A stretch of 11,029 bases of DNA from assembly GCA_038202795.1 (NCBI GenBank), contig JBBREQ010000076.1, positions 1 to 11,029 on the forward strand, in the 5' to 3' direction. Numbering within the stretch: position 1 is the first letter of the stretch; each line of letters begins with the position of its first letter. The stretch comes from PHET01 sp038202795. Its GTDB lineage: Bacteria; Actinomycetota; Coriobacteriia; Anaerosomatales; PHET01. This document shows, piece by piece, positions 5,701-11,029 of this stretch. The notes under the pieces are model-generated. The model made no database searches and had not been told where the DNA came from. It saw only the letters and a program-made list of their open reading frames with translations. The position numbers and the translations under genes were made by a program.

Positions 5701-7002
5701 ATGAGCGCATCTGACGCCCCCCGTTTCGACACCGTCGCCATCCACGGCGGCCAGCAGGCAGACCCCACCACCGGCGCGCGAGCCGTGCCCATCTACCAGA
5801 CTGCTGCCTACAACTTCAAGGACACCGAGCACGCAGCGGATCTTTTCGGCCTGCGCGCGTTCGGCAACATCTACACGCGGATCATGAACCCGACTACCGA
5901 CGTGTTCGAGACTCGCGTTGCCGCCCTCTCGGGAGGCAGCGGAGCGGTTGCGACGAGCTCGGGTCACGCCGCGGAGATACTCACGCTGCTCAACCTGGCC
6001 GGCTCCGGCGACTCGATCGTCTCGAGCACGTCGCTGTACGGCGGCACCTGGAACATCTTCCTGCACACCTTCAAACGCCTGGGGATCACGGTGCGCTTCG
6101 TCGAGCCCACCGACATCGAGGGCTTCGTGCGCGAGACCGATGAGACCACCAAGGCGTGGTATGTCGAGACCGTGGGCAACCCGCGACTCGACGTGCCGGA
6201 CCTGGCCGGGCTCGCTGCGGCCGGTCGCGGGCTGGGCGTCCCGTTGGTGGTCGACAACACGTTTGCCACCCCGTACTTGTGCCGGCCTATCGAGCACGGC
6301 GCTGCAGTCGTGATCGAGTCTGCGACCAAGTGGCTGGGCGGTCACGGCACCTCCATCGGCGGCATCATCGTCGACGGCGGCAACTTCGACTGGGGCAACG
6401 GCCGCTTCCCGCAGTTCACTGAGGAGGACGAGAGCTACCACGGCCTGAAGTTCTGGGAGACGTTTGGCGACTTTCCGGGTCTGGGCAACGTCGCGTTCTC
6501 GATCCGGGCCCGCGTGAACCTGCTGCGCGACTTCGGCTCGACGCTCTCGCCGTTCAACGCGCATGAGTTCCTGCTGGGCATCGAAACGCTCTCGCTTCGC
6601 GTCCAGCGTCACTCCGACAACGCCCTCGCGGTCGCCAAGCACCTCGAAGCGCACCCCAAGGTCGCGTGGGTGACCTATCCGGGGCTCGACTCCCACCCCA
6701 CCAAGGCCAACGCCGACACGTACCTCACGAGCGGCTATGGCGGCGTGATCGTCTTCGGTGTCGAGGGCGGGTTGGACGCCGGTAAGAAGTTCATCGAGTC
6801 AGTGGAGCTGTTCAGCCATCTCGCCAACGTGGGCGATGCCAAGTCGCTGGTGATCCACCCAGCCTCGACAACGCACTCGCAGCTGAATGCAGAGGAACTC
6901 GTGCGAGCTGGAATCGGCCCGGACTTCATCCGCGCCTCCATAGGCATCGAGGACATCGACGACATCATCGGCGATCTCGACCAGGCCTTGGCGCAGGTGT
7001 AG
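5701..7002 (+). CDS. metY: O-acetylhomoserine sulfhydrylase (O-acetylhomoserine aminocarboxypropyltransferase)
   Basis: Cytosolic PLP enzyme of the Cys/Met metabolism family that joins O-acetylhomoserine and sulfide to give homocysteine and acetate. It has 433 aa, the normal length for MetY (cystathionine synthases are about 50 residues shorter). The N-terminal AIHGGQQADPTTGARAVPIY and YTRIMNPTTDVFE are family signatures. GGSGAVATSSGHAAE forms the cofactor phosphate region. VDNTFATPYLCRPIEHGA contains the PLP-pyridine Asp185, and SATKWLGGHGT contains the Schiff-base Lys210. SLVIHPASTTHSQL near the C-terminus binds the substrate carboxylate. The start ATG is preceded by GGAAAGAGAG at about 6 nt. 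It is the first gene after the Met-rich leader and lies 3 bp before metX. MetY rather than a cystathionine enzyme is supported by length, the YTRIMNPT and ATKW contexts, and metX next door. Confidence 0.95.
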   Translation: MSASDAPRFDTVAIHGGQQADPTTGARAVPIYQTAAYNFKDTEHAADLFGLRAFGNIYTRIMNPTTDVFETRVAALSGGSGAVATSSGHAAEILTLLNLAGSGDSIVSSTSLYGGTWNIFLHTFKRLGITVRFVEPTDIEGFVRETDETTKAWYVETVGNPRLDVPDLAGLAAAGRGLGVPLVVDNTFATPYLCRPIEHGAAVVIESATKWLGGHGTSIGGIIVDGGNFDWGNGRFPQFTEEDESYHGLKFWETFGDFPGLGNVAFSIRARVNLLRDFGSTLSPFNAHEFLLGIETLSLRVQRHSDNALAVAKHLEAHPKVAWVTYPGLDSHPTKANADTYLTSGYGGVIVFGVEGGLDAGKKFIESVELFSHLANVGDAKSLVIHPASTTHSQLNAEELVRAGIGPDFIRASIGIEDIDDIIGDLDQALAQV

Positions 7003-7005
7003 AGG

Positions 7006-8274
7006 ATGACGCCGTCTTCGCACAAAGACCCTTGGGATGAGGTCGGCTCGGCCGGCGTCGTCCCGTCGTGTGATCTCGAACTGCGCGACGTGCGGCTTGC
7101 CTCAGGCGACGTGCTGTCCCAGGTGCACGTGGTCTACGAGACCTACGGGACGCTGAACGCACCGAAGGACAACGCGATTCTGGTCTGCCACGCGCTCTCT
7201 GGTGATGCGCACGTCGCGGGTTGGCGCGAGGAGGATGCGCGCGCGGCCGGCTGGCAGCCGGGTGACGGCACCGACTGGAGTCCTGCCGACGCCGCCACCG
7301 GCGATCCGGACGCTGCGCCCGCCTCGGCGGCCAAGCCTGGCTGGTGGGACCCGTTCGTGGGTCCGGGCAAGACGATCGATACCAACCGCTACTTCGTGAT
7401 CTGTACCAACGTGTTGGGCGGCTGCTCCGGTACCACCGGTCCTAGCAGCACCGATCCCGCGACCGGTAAGCCGTATGGCCTGAGCTTTCCTGTTGTCACT
7501 GTCGAGGACATGGTGGACGTGCAGGCCGCGCTGCTCGACGAACTGGGCATTCAGAAGCTGCTCGCGGTTGTGGGCGGCTCGATGGGCGGCATGCAGGCGC
7601 TGGCGTGGGCCAGACGCTACCCGGACCGCGTCGCGTCGTGTGTTGCGATTGCCACCACGTGGAGACTCGCTGCCCAAGCCATCGCGTTCAACGAGGTGGG
7701 CCGCACCGCCATTCTGGGCGATGCGTCGTTTCTGGCGGGCGACTACTACGAGCACGGAGTGCCGCGCCATGGGCTGGCCGTCGCGCGCATGATCGGACAC
7801 ATCACGTACCTCTCGGACGAGTCTATGCACGAGAAGTTCGGGCGGCGGCTGCGCAACCGCGAGGAGCACGCCTTCGGGTTCGTCACCGAGTTCGAGGTCG
7901 AGAGTTACCTGGCCTACCAAGGCAAGCGATTCACCGAGCGCTTTGACGCGAACACGTACCTGTACATGACCAAGTCGATGGACTACTTCGATCTGGCCGA
8001 GGGCTCGTCCTCGCTCGCCGAGGCGCTGCAGGGCACGCCCGTGCGCTTCCTCGCGCTCTCGTTCTCGAGCGACTGGCTGTTCCCCACCTACCAGAGCCGC
8101 GAGCTGGTCGATGCGCTGCGTTGCGTAGGCGCCGAGGTCAGTTTCGCCGAGATACCCTCGCCCTACGGTCACGACGCGTTTCTGCTGGAGCCCGAGCAGC
8201 AGCACCGCTTCGTCGAGCCGTTCCTGGCGCGCGTGCATGCCGATGAGAGCGCGAAGGGCGGTGAGCGCCAATGA
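7006..8274 (+). CDS. metX: Homoserine O-acetyltransferase (alpha/beta-hydrolase MetX)
   Basis: Acylates homoserine, most likely with acetyl-CoA, to form the substrate of MetY; the acyl donor cannot be settled from sequence alone, but the MetY partner favours acetyl. The alpha/beta-hydrolase triad is complete: Ser192 in GGSMGGMQAL, Asp356 in FSSDWLFP and His389 in GHDAFLLE. VYETYGTLN, HALSGDAHVAGW, GWWDPFVGPGKTIDTNRYF and NVLGGCSGTTGPSS follow the family in order. At 422 aa it exceeds the usual 370-390 because of an Ala/Asp/Pro-rich insertion at about residues 76-109, between HVAGW and KPGWWD. The ATG at 7006 is 3 bp after the metY stop with AGGTG about 6 nt upstream, and its TGA overlaps the metW ATG, so the three genes are translationally coupled. 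Confidence 0.95.
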   Translation: MTPSSHKDPWDEVGSAGVVPSCDLELRDVRLASGDVLSQVHVVYETYGTLNAPKDNAILVCHALSGDAHVAGWREEDARAAGWQPGDGTDWSPADAATGDPDAAPASAAKPGWWDPFVGPGKTIDTNRYFVICTNVLGGCSGTTGPSSTDPATGKPYGLSFPVVTVEDMVDVQAALLDELGIQKLLAVVGGSMGGMQALAWARRYPDRVASCVAIATTWRLAAQAIAFNEVGRTAILGDASFLAGDYYEHGVPRHGLAVARMIGHITYLSDESMHEKFGRRLRNREEHAFGFVTEFEVESYLAYQGKRFTERFDANTYLYMTKSMDYFDLAEGSSSLAEALQGTPVRFLALSFSSDWLFPTYQSRELVDALRCVGAEVSFAEIPSPYGHDAFLLEPEQQHRFVEPFLARVHADESAKGGERQ

Positions 8275-8894
8275 GCGCGCATGATCAGCTGCGTCCCGAC
8301 CTTCAGATGGTGGCCAGCCTGGTACCCAGGGGCAGCCGGGTTCTCGATCTCGCCTGCGCCGACGGCTCGCTGATGGCGCACCTGCGTGATGAGCGGGGCT
8401 GCCAGGTCCGGGGCGTGGAGATCAATCACGCAGATATCGCGGCCGCAGTGGCGCAGGGCCTCTCTGTGGTGGAGAACGACCTCGACGAGGGGTTGGGTGG
8501 CTATCGCGATGGTGCGTTCGACTTCGTGATCCTGTCGCAGACGCTGCAGGTGGTGAAGCGTCCCGCATTCGTGCTGCGCGAGATGCTTCGCGTGGGCGAG
8601 CGGGGGATCGTGTCGTTTCCCAACTTCGGCTACTGGAAGGTGCGGGGCTATCTGGCTTCGCGCGGGCGCATGCCTGTTTCGCGTTCAATTCCTTACAGCT
8701 GGTACGACACTCCCAACATCCACCACACGACGCTCAAGGACTTTCGCGACTTCGTGGCCGCCAACGGCGCGACCATCGAGCGGGAGATACCGCTTCTCAC
8801 CGAGAACTGGCACCGGGCGGAGGTGCGCAGGGTTGGCTTTGTGCCTAACCTGTTCGCGGACACAGCCGTGGCCGTGGTGTGCGCGCAGGGCTGA
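8271..8894 (+). CDS. metW: MetW, methionine biosynthesis protein (class I methyltransferase fold)
   Basis: Small SAM-methyltransferase-fold protein (207 aa, normal for MetW) found beside metX; in proteobacteria MetW is known to associate with and support MetX. It opens RPDLQMVASLVPRGSRVLDLACADGSL, the motif I region, where the usual DLGCGDG is DLACADG (residues 26-32). QGLSVVENDLDEGL, ILSQTLQVV, SFPNFGYWKVRGYL and PYSWYDTPNIHHTT are the conserved MetW blocks, in order. The start ATG overlaps the metX stop (ATGA), with GGTGAG about 6 nt upstream. No terminator is obvious downstream, so the operon end is uncertain. Whether it binds SAM or modifies MetX activity cannot be told from sequence. Confidence 0.93.
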   Translation: MSAHDQLRPDLQMVASLVPRGSRVLDLACADGSLMAHLRDERGCQVRGVEINHADIAAAVAQGLSVVENDLDEGLGGYRDGAFDFVILSQTLQVVKRPAFVLREMLRVGERGIVSFPNFGYWKVRGYLASRGRMPVSRSIPYSWYDTPNIHHTTLKDFRDFVAANGATIEREIPLLTENWHRAEVRRVGFVPNLFADTAVAVVCAQG

Positions 8895-9059
8895 CGGCGC
8901 GGATGTGTTGGTCAGATGTTGAGATTCTGTGGAGACTATTGGGCCATCTGGCGGACTCCTTGCTGTGAAGCGAATCGCTAATTCGGCGACAGTGTCCCCT
9001 GTGGACCAGGCGGCGGCGGTTCGAGAACTGAACGTGCTGCGAAAACGAGGGACCACCGG
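8895..9059. other. Intergenic gap between metW and the PAS/HD-GYP gene
   Basis: This 165-bp gap has only weak structure. GCCATCTGGC (8943-8952) is a short palindrome and ACAG/CTGT near 8988-9002 could pair. There is no convincing terminator and no -35/-10 pair with 16-18 bp spacing. TTGGGCCATCTG (8939-8950) recurs in the metY leader at 5649-5660. Confidence 0.4.
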
Positions 9060-10826
9060 ATGACTGGACTGACCATGCCCCGCGCTTCGGTGTGGGACGA
9101 TGCCCCACTGCCGTTTCAGTCTCTGGACGCGGACGGTCGGCTGGTCAGTGTCAACGAACCGTGGTGCGTGTTCACCGGCTATTCGAAAGACGAGGCCGTT
9201 GGTATCAGTTACCTCGATCTGATTCCCGAGGAGCGCCACGAGGAGTTCGACCAGAACTTCGCACAGATACGTCGAGACGGCTATATCGACAGCCGGGAGT
9301 GTTATCTCAAGCTCAAGTCCGGCGAGGTCAGAAGCGTCGTCATCTACGGCCGCATGTCCGATGAGTCCGACGACGCCGTCACGCATTGCCTCTTGGTTGA
9401 CGTGACGGAGCATCGCCACGTTGCCCAGGCGCTCACCGAATCGGAGGAGCGCTACCGGGGCCTGTTCCAGCTGGCCCCTAATCCGGTGGTCGTTCACGAC
9501 GGCCGCACCATCGTTCTCGCCAACGCTGCGGTCGCTGCCTTCCTAGGATTCGACTCTGCCGATGAGCTCATTGGACTCCCCGTCGCTGACTTGGTTCACC
9601 CTGAAACCGCGAACGAGGTTGCCGCGCGCGTCAGGCGCATGATGACTGAGGACTGGGTCGCCCCCTTCATCGAGGAGATGTTCGTACGCCGGGACGGCAG
9701 CACAGCGTACGGCAAGACCATCGCGGCGCCCGTAACGGTGGGCGGCCGAAGGATGATCCACGTCGCTGCGATCGATCTGTCGGAGCGTAGGGATGCCGCA
9801 TGTGCGCTTGCAGAGAGCGAGGAGCGCTTCAGGCAGCTGTTCGAGCACTCGGTGGAGCCGATCGTTGTCCACGATGGCAAGTACACGTTGCTCGCCAACG
9901 AGGCAGCTTACAAGTTCTTCGGTGTGCCGAGCGAAGAGGGCGCAGGGGGCGTGGAAATCACGCGTTTCATTCACCCGGATGACGTCGCAGAGGTACAGCG
10001 ACGCGTGGCGCTGCTCATCGCGGGAGGGCAGTCGCTCGCGGCGATCGAGCTGCGCGTGGTCCGTGCGGATGGCGCAGTTTTCGAAGCTGAGGCGCGCACA
10101 TCGAGCATCGCGCTGCACGGCGAGACGCTTCTCAAGACCACGTTCCGCGACCTTACCGCTGCCAAGAAGTCGCAGCGAGAGCTGGCACGTTACCGACTGC
10201 AGCTTGAGGAGCTGCTGGCCGAGCGTACCTCCCGCCTAGAACGGGCGCAGGTCGATCTCGAGGCGATCACGGCAGTGGTGGCTCGCACCGTCGAGATGCG
10301 CGACCCGTACACAGCGGGGCATCAGCGTCGCGTGGCGGAGCTTTCCGTGGCCATCGCACTCCACTTGGGCATGTCAGACGAACAGACACAGACGGTCAAC
10401 ATAGCCGCGTCGATGCACGACATCGGCAAGATCTCCGTGCCCGCAGAGATCCTCAGCAAGCCAGGTCGATTCTCGGCGGTGGAGTTCGAGCTGGTCAAGG
10501 AGCACAGCCAGGCGGGCTACGACATCCTGTCATCCGCCGAGGTGGCCCACGAGGTGGCCGAAATGGTCCGCCAGCACCACGAGCGACTCGACGGGTCGGG
10601 CTACCCGCAGGGGCTCACGCGCGAACAGTTGTCGTCCGGTTCGTGCGTGCTCATGGTCGCCGATGTGGTCGAAGCGATCAGCTCGCACCGTCCGTATCGC
10701 CCAGCGATCGGTGTCGAGGCGGCGTTGCTTGAGATCGAGACCCACCGTGGCGTTCTGTTCGCACCGGAGGTCGTGGACTCCTGTCTGGCAGTCTTCGCGC
10801 AGGGCTTCGTCTTCAGCGCTGCCTAG
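9060..10826 (+). CDS. Triple-PAS sensor with HD-GYP cyclic-di-GMP phosphodiesterase domain
   Basis: Predicted soluble 588-aa signalling protein; no membrane helix or signal peptide is visible. Three PAS sensor domains are in tandem: about 12-122 (SLDADGRLVSVNEPW, FTGYSKDEAVG), 127-246 (ESEERYRGLFQ, VVHDGRTIVLANAA) and 252-372 (ESEERFRQLFE, VVHDGKYTLLANEA). The last two are clearly similar and may be a duplication. A charged helix at about 373-405 (coiled-coil linker) leads to the HD-GYP domain at about 405-583. His421 (GHQRRV), the metal-binding HD pair His453-Asp454 in MHDIGKI, HH at 506-507 and the GYP signature Gly514-Pro516 in RLDGSGYPQGL are all present, so hydrolysis of cyclic di-GMP is expected. 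The start ATG 9060 has GAGGGA 7 nt upstream. It lacks a receiver or GGDEF domain, so it should act as a one-component sensor; the PAS ligand is unknown. Confidence 0.92.
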   Translation: MTGLTMPRASVWDDAPLPFQSLDADGRLVSVNEPWCVFTGYSKDEAVGISYLDLIPEERHEEFDQNFAQIRRDGYIDSRECYLKLKSGEVRSVVIYGRMSDESDDAVTHCLLVDVTEHRHVAQALTESEERYRGLFQLAPNPVVVHDGRTIVLANAAVAAFLGFDSADELIGLPVADLVHPETANEVAARVRRMMTEDWVAPFIEEMFVRRDGSTAYGKTIAAPVTVGGRRMIHVAAIDLSERRDAACALAESEERFRQLFEHSVEPIVVHDGKYTLLANEAAYKFFGVPSEEGAGGVEITRFIHPDDVAEVQRRVALLIAGGQSLAAIELRVVRADGAVFEAEARTSSIALHGETLLKTTFRDLTAAKKSQRELARYRLQLEELLAERTSRLERAQVDLEAITAVVARTVEMRDPYTAGHQRRVAELSVAIALHLGMSDEQTQTVNIAASMHDIGKISVPAEILSKPGRFSAVEFELVKEHSQAGYDILSSAEVAHEVAEMVRQHHERLDGSGYPQGLTREQLSSGSCVLMVADVVEAISSHRPYRPAIGVEAALLEIETHRGVLFAPEVVDSCLAVFAQGFVFSAA

Positions 10827-10856
10827 CCTCGATCTTTCACGAACCACCTGAGACCT

Positions 10857-10873
10857 TCGCCTGAAATAGGCGA
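10857..10873. repeat. Perfect 6+6 inverted repeat downstream of the HD-GYP gene
   Basis: TCGCCT (10857-10862), loop GAAAT, AGGCGA (10868-10873), 31 bp after the stop of the HD-GYP gene. It could be that gene's terminator (no U-tract) or sit in the left terminal region of the putative insertion sequence that follows. The sequence does not decide between these. Confidence 0.4.
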
Positions 10874-10892
10874 CGGTGACCCTTTGAGCTGG

Positions 10893-10898
10893 GATAAT
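10893..10898 (+). promoter_or_regulatory. Candidate -10 for the terminal ORF
   Basis: GATAAT matches TATAAT at five positions and lies 48 bp before the GTG at 10947. No good -35 is seen at 16-18 bp. This is weak evidence. Confidence 0.25.
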
Positions 10899-10946
10899 GG
10901 GAGTTGCGAGACAACCAGAACCCGGCAAGAAAGGACCACCGTACAG

Positions 10947-11029
10947 GTGAACGCTACCCCGCCGCTTTCGAGGATTGAAGTCACCTGCGACATGCCGGGC
11001 CTGACGTCGCGTGCTGGCACCGTGCTGCT
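10947..11029 (+). CDS. N-terminal fragment of a possible IS1380-family transposase, cut by window edge
   Basis: From GTG 10947 the frame is open to the end of the window, 27 codons: it begins with Asn-Ala-Thr-Pro-Pro and continues RIEVTCDMPGLTSRAGTVL. The pattern of a short strand, then PGLTSRAG and a hydrophobic run resembles the N-terminus of IS1380-type (DDE) transposases, which often open with a strand followed by (L/V)(T/V)S-x-AG-x-x-LL. AAAGGA lies about 11 nt upstream, longer than ideal. An ATG at 10992 would be an alternative start but removes the family-like strand. With only 27 residues the call is tentative; another protein family is possible. Confidence 0.4.
   Translation, partial: MNATPPLSRIEVTCDMPGLTSRAGTVL

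Noticed and set aside
5476..6696. Long minus-strand ORF (406 codons) antisense to metY and its leader
   Set aside because: It covers metY, which has full family motifs. The ORF's composition (Arg/Glu/Asp/His-rich, no domain) is typical of a high-GC shadow frame.
7102..8271. Minus-strand ORF of 389 codons antisense to metX
   Set aside because: It lies opposite metX with its intact catalytic triad, has no recognisable domain and no ribosome site; a codon-bias shadow.
8939..8950. TTGGGCCATCTG shared with the metY leader (5649-5660) as a common regulatory site
   Set aside because: Only 12 bases match, with no symmetry and no consistent position relative to a promoter. A match of this length is expected by chance in an 11-kb GC-rich window.

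Overview
The window is a high-GC, densely packed bacterial segment with GTG/ATG starts, stop-start overlaps and terminators lacking U-tracts. This fits a high-GC Gram-positive (Actinomycetota), and the gene mix (OFA-type MFS carrier, TrkH, flavoredoxin-like flavin reductase, PAS/HD-GYP regulator) would suit an anaerobic Coriobacteriia-like lineage. That placement is inference, not a measured phylogeny.

Layout. (1) 1-1119, plus: 3' part of an oxalate/formate-antiporter-family MFS carrier, convergent with (2) 1187-2389, minus: a TetA/DHA1-type drug-efflux MFS carrier; a hairpin lies between them. (3) 2491-4638, plus: a tight three-gene unit of a 42-aa single-helix membrane peptide, a TrkH/KtrB-type potassium channel subunit, and a secreted, membrane-anchored OB-fold-like protein. 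(4) 4716-5300, minus: a flavin reductase-like FMN protein whose start region carries a perfect 9+9 palindrome beside a -10-like element. (5) 5440-8894, plus: a methionine operon, metY-metX-metW (O-acetylhomoserine sulfhydrylase, homoserine O-acetyltransferase, MetW), preceded by a leader RNA of about 225 nt. (6) 9060-10826, plus: a triple-PAS HD-GYP cyclic-di-GMP phosphodiesterase. (7) 10947-end, plus: the first codons of what looks like an IS1380-type transposase.

The most interesting feature is the leader of the met operon. It has a promoter-like pair, then a 34-codon ORF (5539-5643) containing six Met codons in a seven-codon stretch (three Met, Glu, three Met). Two mutually exclusive GC-rich hairpins follow, then metY. 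I recognise no SAM riboswitch or T-box. The arrangement looks like a ribosome-mediated attenuator that senses charged methionyl-tRNA, an uncommon way to control methionine genes. MetX makes the activated homoserine, MetY uses it with sulfide to form homocysteine, and MetW is the usual partner of MetX, so a Met-codon leader makes biological sense here.

No rRNA, tRNA, CRISPR array or complete mobile element was seen.
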